64,000 bases of DNA from Kribbella aluminosa (GTDB lineage Bacteria; Actinomycetota; Actinomycetes; Propionibacteriales; Kribbellaceae): positions 2,790,001 through 2,854,000 of the forward strand of contig NZ_JAGINT010000001.1 in assembly GCF_017876295.1 (NCBI RefSeq). The letters are read 5' to 3'. A program made the translations under genes and the position numbers. Position 1 is the first letter of the stretch, and every line of letters begins with the position of its first letter. Under the pieces are notes generated by a model, which made no database searches, was not told the DNA's origin, and saw only the letters and a program-made list of their open reading frames with translations. Positions 7,744 through 16,708 of this stretch are shown piece after piece.

Positions 7744-9075
7744 ATGGAGAACGGCGGAAGCCGGCTACGTATCGGCCGGCGTGAGTACCTGAAGTTGCTC
7801 GGTCTCGGGGCGGGAGCGGTTGCGGCGGGTCCGGCGCTGGTGGGTTGCAGCCAAGGTGGTGGAGGCGGTACGGCCGCCAACGGCAGGAAGGTCGTGAACT
7901 TCATGGCCACGTCGATGCCAAGCCAGACGACGACGCTGGCCAAGTTCGTCCAGTTGTACAACGACTCGCAGTCCAGCTATCAGGTCAACCTGCGCGAGCT
8001 GCCGACGCAGTCGTCCAGCACCGAGGTACATCAGCAACTTGTGCAGACGCTCGACCGGGCCGACGGCAGCATCGACGCGTTCATGCTCGACATCGTGTGG
8101 GTGGCGGAGTTCGCTGCCGCGGGATGGTCGATGGATCTGTCCAGCTCGTTCAGTGCGACCGACCGCAAGCAGTTCTTCCCCGCTGTGGTGGAGGCCTGTA
8201 CTTACGAGCAGAAGCTGGTCGCCATGCCGTTCGTCATCGCGGCCGGCATGCTGTACTACCGGACCGATCTGCTCAAGGCCGCCGGGCTGAAACCACCGGC
8301 GACCTGGTCGGCGCTCGTCGAGCAGTCTCGTCAGCTGACCGGTTCCGGCGCGGCCAAACTGGGATTCCTCTGGCAGGGAAAGCAGTCCGAGGCACTGGTC
8401 GCCAACGCCGTCGAGTTCATCGCGGCGGGTGGCGGTTCGGTGTTCGGGCCGGACCACAAGACCGTGACGATCGCCGACGCCCCGGCGGTCGAGGCGGTGC
8501 AGTTCATGTACGACACCATCAACAGCACCAAGATCTCGCCGCGCGACGTACTGTCCTGGGACGAGGAGCCCACCCGGCGGTCGTTCTGGGGCGGGTCGGC
8601 ACCGTTCATGCGGATGTGGTCGTCGGCGTGGCTGCGCACGCAGGACCCCTCGATCTCCCAGGTCGCCGGGAAGACCGGGCTGGCGAATCTTCCCGGACTG
8701 AGGGCAGGCCTCAGCGGCTCCACGTTCGGTGGATATCAGCTCGGCATCGCAGAGTCGTCGAAGAACAAGGACGGTGCGCTCGACTTCCTCAAGTGGATCG
8801 CGAAGCCACAGACCGCGAAGACCTTCTACGACGGCTTCGGGTACACCTCGGCACAGACCGGGTTCTACGAGCAGGCCGGCATCAAGGGCACATCGGTAGC
8901 CGACGCGGTGACCCGGCAGGTTGGTGGCGCTGGGGTGCCGCGGCCGGTGACGCCGCACTACGCCCAGGTGTCGCTCGCCTTGCAGGCTGCGGTCTCGACC
9001 GCTATCAGCAAGGGCGATGTGAAGACGAACCTCGAACGCGCTCGCTCCGAGATCGAACGCATCGTCGCCTCATGA
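7744..9075 (+). CDS. Sugar ABC transporter substrate-binding lipoprotein
   Basis: A 443-residue family 1 (MalE-like) solute-binding protein. The N-terminus has a twin-arginine motif (GRREYLKLLGLG, Arg12-Arg13) and a lipobox ALVGC with Cys35, implying Tat export in folded form and lipid anchoring. Later blocks (MPFVIAAGMLYYRTDLL; LGIAESSKNKDGALDFLKW) match carbohydrate-binding proteins. The ATG at 7744 follows GGAGAGAGG. Its stop overlaps the next permease start (ATGA). It should capture a carbohydrate for the two permeases; no ATPase gene is present, so a shared MsiK-like ATPase is expected elsewhere, as is common in actinomycetes. Confidence 0.9.
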   Translation: MENGGSRLRIGRREYLKLLGLGAGAVAAGPALVGCSQGGGGGTAANGRKVVNFMATSMPSQTTTLAKFVQLYNDSQSSYQVNLRELPTQSSSTEVHQQLVQTLDRADGSIDAFMLDIVWVAEFAAAGWSMDLSSSFSATDRKQFFPAVVEACTYEQKLVAMPFVIAAGMLYYRTDLLKAAGLKPPATWSALVEQSRQLTGSGAAKLGFLWQGKQSEALVANAVEFIAAGGGSVFGPDHKTVTIADAPAVEAVQFMYDTINSTKISPRDVLSWDEEPTRRSFWGGSAPFMRMWSSAWLRTQDPSISQVAGKTGLANLPGLRAGLSGSTFGGYQLGIAESSKNKDGALDFLKWIAKPQTAKTFYDGFGYTSAQTGFYEQAGIKGTSVADAVTRQVGGAGVPRPVTPHYAQVSLALQAAVSTAISKGDVKTNLERARSEIERIVAS

Positions 9076-10010
9076 CGGTGCTGAGAGAGTCGGTACCCCT
9101 GACGGCCGCCCCGACGCGATCTCGCCGGCGGACCCGGAGCGGTGGCGTCTTCGCGTGGGCGTTGCTGCTGCCGACGGTGGTCGCGACGGCGATCATTTCG
9201 CTGTACCCGTTGGCGGACACGCTCTGGCTTTCGTTCCACGACACCGTGCTGTCCGGCAAGCAGAACGGATTCGTCGGCCTGGCGAACTTCTCCCGGCTGC
9301 TGTCGGATGCGTACTTCCGCGGAGCCTGGGGGCAGACGATCACGTTCACGGTGGCGTCCACGGCACTCGAGACCTTGTTCGGCCTCGCCTTCGCTCTGGT
9401 ACTGCACCAGAAGTTCCCGCTCCGCGGCCTGGTGCGAGCCCTGGTACTGATCCCGTGGGCCATCCCGACGGTCGCGGCGTCGAAGATGTTCCAGCGCCTG
9501 TTCGACGGGCAGGTCGGGGTTGTGAACTACGTGCTGGAGCGCGTCGGCCTGATCGACAGCTATGTGAACTTCCTGGGGGAGGGCTCGACCGCGCTGGCAA
9601 CCATCGTGGCGGCGGACGTCTGGAAGACCACCCCGTTCATGGCGATCCTGATCCTCGCGGCGCTGCAGACGATCCCCGACGAGCTCCGCGAGTCCGCGAT
9701 CGTCGACGGTGCCGGGGCGTTCCGCCGGCTGACCTCGATCGTCCTGCCGATGATCGCGCCGGCCATGCTCGTGGCCGCGCTGATCCGAGCACTCGACGCG
9801 TTCCGCATCTTCGACCTGCCCTACACCTTGACTGGTGGCGGCCCGGCCGGATCCACCGAGACGTTGTCGACGTACGCCTACAAGCAGGTCTTCTCCGGTC
9901 TTCAGATCGGGTACGGCTCGGCGGCGATCACCGTCACCTTCATCACCGAGGTGCTCATCGCCGGCATCTTCGTCGCGTTCCTGGTTCGTCAGTCAAGGAG
10001 GCTCGGATGA
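9072..10010 (+). CDS. Sugar ABC transporter permease, MalF/UgpA type
   Basis: A 312-residue membrane protein with six predicted transmembrane segments, beginning with FAWALLLPTVVATAIISLYP at about residues 28-47. The EAA loop DELRESAIVDGAGAFRRL is the contact site for the ATPase subunit. GLANFSRLLSD and TGGGPAGSTETLSTYAY are typical of the MalF/UgpA subfamily. Start and stop overlap both neighbours by 4 bp, so it is translated with its partners. Confidence 0.92.
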   Translation: MTVLRESVPLTAAPTRSRRRTRSGGVFAWALLLPTVVATAIISLYPLADTLWLSFHDTVLSGKQNGFVGLANFSRLLSDAYFRGAWGQTITFTVASTALETLFGLAFALVLHQKFPLRGLVRALVLIPWAIPTVAASKMFQRLFDGQVGVVNYVLERVGLIDSYVNFLGEGSTALATIVAADVWKTTPFMAILILAALQTIPDELRESAIVDGAGAFRRLTSIVLPMIAPAMLVAALIRALDAFRIFDLPYTLTGGGPAGSTETLSTYAYKQVFSGLQIGYGSAAITVTFITEVLIAGIFVAFLVRQSRRLG

Positions 10011-10882
10011 CGACGGTGGCGAACCCTGTACGACTGCCGAACCTGTCCCGCCGCGCGCGCCGTCGTACCCGAGCCGCAGTGCTCACGGTGCTCGTCGTCG
10101 GCATCGTCGCGTGGTCGATCGGTCCGTTCCTGTGGCAGCTCAACGCCTCGTTCCAGCCGGACGTGAACCTCACCAAGAAGGTGCCGTCGTGGCTTCCGAT
10201 TCCCTTCACCGTTGAGCACTACCGCAACGTGTTCGGTCCCCGGAACTTCGCGGCCTACCTGCAGAACTCGTTGCTGGTGACAACGATATCCACCGTTCTG
10301 ACGCTGGCGATCGGCACGCTCGGTGCGTATGCGATGGCGCGGCTGCGGGTCGCCGGCAAGGGGCTCGTACTCGGCCTCCTGCTGGCGATGTCGATGTTCC
10401 CGCACATCGCGGTCGTCACACCGCTGTACCGGTTCTTCGGCGAGACCGCTCTGCTGAACACGTATCTGGCCCTGATCGCTCCGTACATCGGTCTGAGTGT
10501 CCCGCTCGTGGTGTTCATCCTGCACACGCATCTGCGCAGCATCCCGCGCGAGATCGACGAAGCCGCGGCTGTCGACGGCGCCGGCAAACTCCGTACGCTC
10601 TGGAGCGTCATCCTGCCGCTGGCAGCGCCGGGGATGGCGACGGCCGCGATCATCGCGTTCATCGGGAACTGGAACGAGCTGATGCTCGCACTCGCCTTCA
10701 CGAGCACGCAGGACCGGCAGACCGTCTCGGTGGGCATCGTGAACTTCACCGACCTCGACTACGTACCGCTCGGCGACATGGCGGCGGCGTCCATCGTCGT
10801 CACGGTTCCGCTCGTCGTACTGGTGCTGATCTTCCAGCGCAGGATCGTCACCGGCCTCACCTCCGGCGGTGTGAAGGCGTGA
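10007..10882 (+). CDS. Sugar ABC transporter permease, MalG/UgpE type
   Basis: A 291-residue permease with six transmembrane segments. EIDEAAAVDGAGKLRTL is the EAA motif and GNWNELMLALAF the conserved MalG/UgpE block near the fifth helix. It pairs with the upstream MalF-type subunit to form the membrane channel. The gene overlaps the upstream permease by 4 bp (ATGA) and the downstream kinase-like gene by 4 bp (GTGA). Confidence 0.92.
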   Translation: MTTVANPVRLPNLSRRARRRTRAAVLTVLVVGIVAWSIGPFLWQLNASFQPDVNLTKKVPSWLPIPFTVEHYRNVFGPRNFAAYLQNSLLVTTISTVLTLAIGTLGAYAMARLRVAGKGLVLGLLLAMSMFPHIAVVTPLYRFFGETALLNTYLALIAPYIGLSVPLVVFILHTHLRSIPREIDEAAAVDGAGKLRTLWSVILPLAAPGMATAAIIAFIGNWNELMLALAFTSTQDRQTVSVGIVNFTDLDYVPLGDMAAASIVVTVPLVVLVLIFQRRIVTGLTSGGVKA

Positions 10883-12107
10883 CCGCACAGGCATCGTGGC
10901 GCGATCAGTACCAGGACGTGGCCGACCAGCTCCCGGTGATGGTCGCATCCGCACGCCCGATCGTCGCGGGATTCACCTCCACCATCGACGCTGTTCATCA
11001 CATCGGGCCGGAAGGGCTGAGCACCCTACTCCTCGCAGCACCCGACAAGTTTCCGCCAGAGTTCGCGGCGGGACTGCGCGAGCTGCAACGCCGGCTGCAC
11101 GCGGGGCTGGACGCGAGTTGTTCATCGACGATCCGCTGGGCGAGCGGCACCTGACCGACCTGGTCGGTGAGCCTGCGCGACACCAGCCAGGCGGTACGTC
11201 GCTACAAGCCTGCTGGAGCTGGGCCTCGATAGGACTTCGGCCGCTGCTCAGCCTGGCCGATCGATCACCGAGGCAACTGGCGGTGGTCGATCCCAACATC
11301 CGGCTTGCGACACCGGGCGGGGTCAGTCCGGCCGGGGACCTCCAGCCGGAGCCAGGCGATGTTTCCCGGCCGGCCAATCATGCGCTGGAGTTCACCGCGG
11401 GAACCGAGGCGGCGGGCGTTCGGATCGATCGCTCGAGCCGCATCACGGTGGTGTTCCAGCGCAAGGCGCTGCAGCATGATCCGCACTTCGACGTACTGAG
11501 CCCGACCATCTCCGCTGGTGTGGGGCTCGTGAGCGGACTCAACGGGCTCGGTTCCGGCCGATCGGCCGCGCTCAGCCGTGTTGTAGGTGTACTGGATGCA
11601 TGGCGCGAGGCAGGAGTGCCGACCGTTCATCTCGAGCTCGCCGAGTACCGGAGCGTCGCCGAACTGGGAGAGGTACTGGCCGCGGTGGCGCCGTACATTC
11701 ACTCGATCGGAATGAGTCAGGACGAGTTCCAGGCGCTGGTCGGCCCAGGGCGAGACATCGGCCGGGAAGCCGCGGGCTTCGCGGATCACCACGGCGTGTC
11801 GCGGGTCGTGGTGCACTCGGACCGATGGGCGCTCAGTGTCCACACCTCCGACCCGGAGCGCGAGCGGCTCGCGCTGATCGCCGGCTGCCTGGCGGCGGCG
11901 TGTCGCGCTGAGAGTGGGCGCCCGCTGGGCCGCTGGCGCGTTCCGTCCCGGAGCGACTTCGCGTCGGGCATACCTGCCGAGACGAGCAGCGACGGCTGGA
12001 GGACAACTGTTGCCTCGAGCCCGTATCTGACGCGACCCCATTCGACCATCGGCCTGGGCGACACCTTCGTCAGCGGCCATCTCCTGGTGCACGCAGCCAA
12101 CAGCTGA
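10879..12107 (+). pseudogene. ADP-dependent phosphofructokinase/glucokinase-family protein, frameshifted
   Basis: The first frame (GTG 10879) reads ARPIVAGFTSTIDAVHHIG, the sugar-contact start of the ribokinase-like ADP_PFK_GK fold. Between 11101 and 11112 the frame shifts by one base, after which the second frame continues to 12107 with GRELFIDDPLGERH, ISAGVGLVSGLNGL, YIHSIGMSQDEFQAL and the terminal GLGDTFVSG motif carrying the catalytic Asp. Rejoined, it is about 409 residues, near family length. If intact it would phosphorylate a sugar using ADP. Genuine decay and a base-call error are both possible; its place in a tightly overlapped operon argues for recent loss or error. Confidence 0.72.
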
Positions 12108-12135
12108 CCAGAATTCTACGAGAAAAGAGAAGTTG

Positions 12136-13179
12136 ATGACCTTCGTGATCCAAGACGCCGGGAAGCTTCGCTCGCTCCAGCGTGTGTTGTCCGGTAACGG
12201 GTTTCTCGAGATCTGTGCCCTCGACCATCAACGGGTACTCAAGACGATGCTGTCGGAAGACCCCGACGCGGTGGCCTTTCGCGACATCGTCGCCCTGAAG
12301 GACCGGGTACTCCGGGCGGTCGAACCGAGCGTCTCCGGGGTGCTGACCGATGTCCGGTACGGCGGTCCGATCCTGGTCGCGAGCGGTGCGATGACGAGCT
12401 CGACCGGCTACATCGTCGAGATCGGGGACGAGGGGTACGACATCCCGCCGGGTCCCCGGCGGAGCCGGCTGCGTGCGGGCTGGTCGATGGAGAAGCTAAA
12501 ACTCATCGGCGCCGACGTGGCCAAGTTCCTGTGGTTCTTCCGCCCGGACGCAGACGCGGAGGTGGCGGATCACCAGCGCGGAGTACTGGCGCAACTCGTC
12601 GAGCAGAGCGCCCGGTACAGCCTGCCGATGGTGGTCGAGCCGATCTGGTACCCGCTGATCGGGGAGGACACGTCGTCCGCACCGTGGCGGGAGCGCCGCG
12701 TGCAGGGGATCGTCGAGTCCGCGATCGAGGCCGACCGCCTCGGAGCCGATCTGCTGAAGCTCGAGTTCCCCGGATACCTCGGCGACGAGCGTGGCGCCGA
12801 ACGCTCTCACGAGGCGTGTGCCGAGGTCACGGCGAATACGCGAGTCCCGTGGGTTCTCCTGTCCGGAGGTGTCGGATTCGAGGACTTCGACGAACAACTG
12901 CGGATCGGCTGTTCGGCGGGCGCCTCCGGCTACATGGCCGGTCGCTCGGTCTGGCAGGAGGTCGCCGTGACGCGTGACGACGACGAGCGGGATCGGCTGA
13001 TCGGCCAGTTGCGGAGCCGGCTCGAGCGACTGAACGCGACGACCTCCGCGAACGGTCGTGCCGTCGAGCTTGCGATCGACCTCGACGCCGCCGTTGAGCG
13101 GTTCCCGGAGTTCTGGTACGAGGGCTGGCAGAACCATGAGCAGGGCTCGGCGGAGAAGCTGTCCGCCGGCGCGGCCTGA
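12136..13179 (+). CDS. LacD/YihT-like class I aldolase
   Basis: A 347-residue TIM-barrel aldolase of the tagatose-1,6-bisphosphate / sulfofructose-1-phosphate aldolase family. EICALDHQRVLKTML is the N-terminal family motif, GVLTDVRYGGP a barrel strand, SMEKLKLIGADVAKFLWFF the region with a conserved Lys, GADLLKLEFPGYL the expected Schiff-base Lys strand, and VLLSGGVGFEDF the phosphate-binding loop. Start ATG 12136 has AAAGAGAAG upstream. It follows the ADP-dependent-kinase-like gene, so a kinase-aldolase pair cleaving a phosphorylated ketose or deoxy-keto acid is the natural reading. The exact substrate is not clear. Confidence 0.82.
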   Translation: MTFVIQDAGKLRSLQRVLSGNGFLEICALDHQRVLKTMLSEDPDAVAFRDIVALKDRVLRAVEPSVSGVLTDVRYGGPILVASGAMTSSTGYIVEIGDEGYDIPPGPRRSRLRAGWSMEKLKLIGADVAKFLWFFRPDADAEVADHQRGVLAQLVEQSARYSLPMVVEPIWYPLIGEDTSSAPWRERRVQGIVESAIEADRLGADLLKLEFPGYLGDERGAERSHEACAEVTANTRVPWVLLSGGVGFEDFDEQLRIGCSAGASGYMAGRSVWQEVAVTRDDDERDRLIGQLRSRLERLNATTSANGRAVELAIDLDAAVERFPEFWYEGWQNHEQGSAEKLSAGAA

Positions 13180-13186
13180 GCCGGGC

Positions 13187-14359
13187 ATGACAAGTCCGAC
13201 AGTCGCGCGGGTCGAGAGTTTCGGGCTGGAGGCTCGCCTGCCCGGAGCGGGATACGGTACGGCCAGGGTGCTCGTCCAGCACCGCATCGGGACAGCGGTC
13301 AAGGTCACGACCTCGGACGGTGTCGTCGGCTGGGGCGAGAGCTTCGGGCCACCTCGCCAGGTCCAGCCGACGCTCGCCGCGATGGCCCACGAACTGATCG
13401 GCCGCCCGCTGCACGCACGCGAGGAGTTCCTGCTCGAGCCTGTCAACCGTGCGTACCATGTCGCCTCGACAGGCCTGGCGGTCGCGGCGTTGAGCGGCCT
13501 CGACATCGCCGTCTGGGATGCGTGGGCCCGGACACTCGACGTGCCGATCGCGTTCCTCCTCGGGGGACAGGTGACCGACAGCGTCCCGGCGTACGCGTCG
13601 ACGGGCTATCTCACGCCGGAGCGCGACCTGGGCGCTCTGCGCGAGACGCTCGATCGGCATGTCGAGCAGGGATTCGGCCGGGTCAAGCTCAAGATCGGGA
13701 CCTCACCTCGCGAAGACGCCGCCCGGGTCGAGGTCGCCCGCGAGGCGGTGGGACCGGACGGTAGCGTCATCGTCGACTACAACGGCAACAACACCCTCGG
13801 CACACTGCGCCGTTCGTACGACGCGATCGCCGGATACCGGCCGGAATGGGTCGAGGAGCCGCTGCCGGCGAACGACTACGCGGGCTGGCAGCAACTGCGA
13901 GACCTGAGCATTACCACGTCGGCCGGCGAGGCGCTGTTCACCAGGTTCCAGTTCGTGCAGCCGATCGAGCAACGATGGTTCGACATCGTGCAGCCCGACG
14001 TGGCCAAGTGCGGCGGGTTCACCGAGGCGTCCGCCGTACGGGCGATGACCGTCGCGGCCAACCTGGCCTTCTCGCCGCACTGCTGGGGATCCGGCATCGC
14101 GCTGGCCGCGACCGTGCAGCTCCTGGCGTCGACGACCCGATCTCCGTTCGGGCTGACGGGGCCGGATGTGGCGTTGCTCGAGTTCGACCAAGGCGTCAAT
14201 CCGCTGCGGGACTCGGTGCTGCGCGAGCCGATCAGGGCAGCGGGAGGCCGTGTTCCAGTGCCGACCGGGCCTGGCCTCGGAGTCGAGATCGACGAGGACT
14301 GGATCCGCGCCCACGCCGTGACCCGAACATCCACCGACCAAGGTATGGGGGCACGATGA
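13187..14359 (+). CDS. Enolase-superfamily acid-sugar dehydratase (mandelate racemase/MLE type)
   Basis: A 390-residue enzyme of the mandelate racemase/muconate lactonising group. GRVKLKIG has the KxK catalytic lysines; VDYNGNN, WVEEPLP and SAGEALF provide the Asp-Glu-Glu metal ligands; PDVAKCGGFTEA and FSPHCWGSG give the Asp and the His of the catalytic dyad. This set is typical of aldonate dehydratases (gluconate, galactonate, arabinonate). It would dehydrate an acid sugar to a 2-keto-3-deoxy acid. It overlaps the SDR gene by 4 bp, so oxidation of the sugar by the SDR followed by dehydration is a sensible order. Confidence 0.88.
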   Translation: MTSPTVARVESFGLEARLPGAGYGTARVLVQHRIGTAVKVTTSDGVVGWGESFGPPRQVQPTLAAMAHELIGRPLHAREEFLLEPVNRAYHVASTGLAVAALSGLDIAVWDAWARTLDVPIAFLLGGQVTDSVPAYASTGYLTPERDLGALRETLDRHVEQGFGRVKLKIGTSPREDAARVEVAREAVGPDGSVIVDYNGNNTLGTLRRSYDAIAGYRPEWVEEPLPANDYAGWQQLRDLSITTSAGEALFTRFQFVQPIEQRWFDIVQPDVAKCGGFTEASAVRAMTVAANLAFSPHCWGSGIALAATVQLLASTTRSPFGLTGPDVALLEFDQGVNPLRDSVLREPIRAAGGRVPVPTGPGLGVEIDEDWIRAHAVTRTSTDQGMGAR

Positions 14360-15216
14360 CGACGGACCTGACCGGGCGGGTGGCGCTGGTGACCGGTGCC
14401 GGCCACAACATCGGGAGGGCCATCACCGGGCGGCTGGCCGAAGCCGGAGCCGCGGTGGCGGTCGCGGATGTCGACCCGGCCGCCGCCGAAGCCGTCACTG
14501 GCGAACTCCGGTCGGCAGGGCACGTGGCCTTCCCGGCGATCGGAGACTTCTCGGACGTGGATGTCGTGGACGACACCATCGATCGTGTCGAGGCCGAGCT
14601 CGGTACGATCGACGTTCTGGTCAACAACGCGTACGCCCGGCTCGGCGCCACGAGCTTCCTGCCCTTTCTCCAGGTCGACGCCGACGACTGGCTACGGTTC
14701 GTTGCGGTCAACACCACCCTGTTCTATGCGCCGACCCAGCGCGTTGCACGCTCTCTCGCGAGGGCGGGACGGTCGGGCAGCATCGTCAACATCAGCTCGC
14801 ACGGTGCGGCCCGGGCGCACCGCAGGCACATACCGTACGACTCGGTGAAAGGGGCGATGGAGTCGTTCACGCGCGCGGTGGCAGTCGACCTCGCGCCCTG
14901 GAACATCCGGGTGAACGCGATCCGCCCCGGCACCATCGACGTGCAGGATGATCCCCTCGACTGGACCCGCGCAGACGGGCAGCCCGATGTCCGCTCCGCC
15001 CAGATCCCACTCGGCCGCACCGGCCATGGATCCGAGGTCGCGGACGTCGTACTCTTCCTCGCCTCGAACCAGTCCAGCTACGTGACCGGCCAGATCTTCA
15101 ACGTGGATGGTGGACTGGCAGTGCAGGCACGCCCGCCACAGGTGGAGCCCGACGCACTCGCGACTCCCAACACGCTCATCGACTTTCCGTCACGACTCCG
15201 ACTGAGAACCCGGTGA
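14356..15216 (+). CDS. SDR-family NAD(P)-dependent dehydrogenase
   Basis: A 286-residue classical short-chain dehydrogenase. TGAGHNIG at residues 13-20 is the nucleotide-binding glycine motif; the NNAY block replaces NNAG; Ser of NISSHG and YDSVK give the Ser-Tyr-Lys triad; FLASNQSSYVTGQ and VDGG are at the C-terminus. It is the last gene of the LacI-controlled operon and probably oxidises the imported sugar or a derived alcohol. A palindromic hairpin follows at 15254-15292. Confidence 0.9.
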   Translation: MTTDLTGRVALVTGAGHNIGRAITGRLAEAGAAVAVADVDPAAAEAVTGELRSAGHVAFPAIGDFSDVDVVDDTIDRVEAELGTIDVLVNNAYARLGATSFLPFLQVDADDWLRFVAVNTTLFYAPTQRVARSLARAGRSGSIVNISSHGAARAHRRHIPYDSVKGAMESFTRAVAVDLAPWNIRVNAIRPGTIDVQDDPLDWTRADGQPDVRSAQIPLGRTGHGSEVADVVLFLASNQSSYVTGQIFNVDGGLAVQARPPQVEPDALATPNTLIDFPSRLRLRTR

Positions 15217-15253
15217 GCCAGCAGCCCTCAAGGTGAGTACGCCGTCCCAACTG

Positions 15254-15292
15254 CGCTGGGGTGCTGTATCGAGTGGAACCACGACCCCAGCG
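15254..15292. terminator. Hairpin between convergent operons
   Basis: CGCTGGGGT at 15254-15262 pairs perfectly with ACCCCAGCG at 15284-15292 (9-bp stem), and the loop contains a second small hairpin, GTGGAACCAC, at 15272-15281. It lies between the converging SDR and rhodanese genes, so it may end transcription from both sides. There is no T-run, so it is not a classical intrinsic terminator. Confidence 0.45.
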
Positions 15293-15332
15293 ATCTCTCT
15301 GGCGTTCACCCCGTTGTTTCGAGGAATTGTGG

Positions 15333-16268
15333 TCAGGTGCAGTCGGTGTCCAGGTCGGGGGAGGGGGTGGGGGTTGTGCCTTGTTCTACGGGGAGGGCGG
15401 GGGTGGCGGACCAGGCTGACCAGGAGTCGACGTAGAGACCGATGGGCTGGCTGAGCAGGGCTGCTGCGAAGACGAGGAGCGAACTGGAGACGCCGCCTCC
15501 GCAATAGGCACCGACTTCGTGTGCGCCGATTGCGCGGTGCTGGAGGAACCACCTGCGGAGTTCGGTTGCCGGGCGCAACCGGCCGTCCGGGGTGACGAGG
15601 TGGTTCGAAGGTGCGTGGACGGCATGTGGGATGTGGCCACTGCGGGGATCGTCGGCGAGGCCGTTGTAGGCATGGGCAGGTCGCGCGTCGAGCAGGGTGC
15701 CGTACTGCGAGATCTCGAGCACCTCGGCTGCGTCGAGAACCCGCACGCTGGGCGGTACCGGGAGGTCGACGCCGGGCACGGAACGCCCTGAAGACGGCGC
15801 CGTCGGTCCAGCGGCGGGAGGCGGGAGCTCTGTCGGTCCAGTGGCCTCGAGGGACTCCGTTGGTCCGCCGACGTTCGTCCAGGCCGGGAGGGCGCCGTCG
15901 AGGACACGGACGGAGGAAAAGCCTGCCCAGGTCAGCGTGAACCAGGCTCGGGTTGCCGACGAGAGCTCCTCGATGCGCCGGGTGTAGACGATGACGTTGT
16001 CGGTTGGCCGGACTCCGCGCGAGCGCAATGCGGCATGCAGGTGACCCGGCGCGGGTAGTGGTAGATGTCCGCTGGTTGCGGTGGGGGTCCCGGCGAAGTC
16101 GAACTTGATCGAGGTGGCGAGCGCGCCTGGAATGCGGCCGGCGATGCGGTCCGGACCCGCGGCCATCACCCGCCACGGACTGACCTCGATGAAGACCAGT
16201 TCTGTCGCCTCGCGAAGCGCGGTCGCGGCATCGAGCAGGTACGACGTCGTGGCGAGGCCGCTCGTCAT
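15333..16268 (-). CDS. Rhodanese-type sulfurtransferase, tandem domains
   Basis: A 311-residue protein with two rhodanese domains, as in thiosulfate and 3-mercaptopyruvate sulfurtransferases. The N-terminal domain is inactive-looking. The C-terminal domain carries the active-site loop AYCGGGVSSSLL with the persulfide-forming Cys. GHIPHAVHAPSNHL and SWSAWSA are family blocks. The ATG at 16266-16268 overlaps the OsmC stop (ATGA), so the two are coupled. The context (OsmC, LLM monooxygenases, oligopeptide-type transporter, second rhodanese) suggests transfer of sulfane sulfur released from an organosulfur nutrient. Confidence 0.88.
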   Translation of the reverse strand: MTSGLATTSYLLDAATALREATELVFIEVSPWRVMAAGPDRIAGRIPGALATSIKFDFAGTPTATSGHLPLPAPGHLHAALRSRGVRPTDNVIVYTRRIEELSSATRAWFTLTWAGFSSVRVLDGALPAWTNVGGPTESLEATGPTELPPPAAGPTAPSSGRSVPGVDLPVPPSVRVLDAAEVLEISQYGTLLDARPAHAYNGLADDPRSGHIPHAVHAPSNHLVTPDGRLRPATELRRWFLQHRAIGAHEVGAYCGGGVSSSLLVFAAALLSQPIGLYVDSWSAWSATPALPVEQGTTPTPSPDLDTDCT

Positions 16269-16699
16269 GGCTGTAGCTCGGAGGTGTGGGGCACGAAGAC
16301 GACCGGCAGGCTGTCCTTCAGGGCGTTGTAGATGCGGCAGCGTTTCTTGTACTCGGCGACGAGTTGGTCCGCGGTCAGGTTGTCGACGCCGTCGATGAAG
16401 CATTCCATGATGAGTGTGCCGAGGTAGTCACCCTCGACCTTGCGCTCGATCCGGGCGAAGATCTCGACCTGCCGCTCGGGCTGCCCGCTCTCGACGAAGT
16501 CGTGCCGGAAGGCGTTCAGCGCGCACGACACCAGAGAGGCGACCAGCAGGTCGAGCGAGCTCGCCTCTTCACCGGGACCACCACTGCGCACCGAACCGTC
16601 GGAGACCAGCTCGAAACCTGGTCCGCTGAGGGTGTAGCGGCCACGAACGTCGGTGGTCTGGCCGTGCAGGTTGCTGACGACAGTGATCCGGTCGTTCAT
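16265..16699 (-). CDS. OsmC-family peroxiredoxin-like protein
   Basis: A 144-residue OsmC/Ohr-family protein. SLDLLVASLVSCALNAFRHD holds the central helix with one redox Cys; a second Cys lies in LIMECFIDGV, and KKRCRIYNALKDSLPV is the C-terminal family segment. OsmC proteins reduce organic hydroperoxides with thiol cofactors; several paralogues sit next to sulfurtransferases. The stop overlaps the rhodanese start by 4 bp, and an HTH gene lies 9 bp upstream, so the three form one leftward operon. Confidence 0.85.
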   Translation of the reverse strand: MNDRITVVSNLHGQTTDVRGRYTLSGPGFELVSDGSVRSGGPGEEASSLDLLVASLVSCALNAFRHDFVESGQPERQVEIFARIERKVEGDYLGTLIMECFIDGVDNLTADQLVAEYKKRCRIYNALKDSLPVVFVPHTSELQP

Positions 16700-16708
16700 C
16701 GCACAAGT

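Noticed and set aside
7626..7961. N-terminal extension of the LacI protein across the divergent promoter
   Set aside because: It would read through the operator and the start of the binding-protein gene on the other strand; the family begins at the ATG at 7623-7625.
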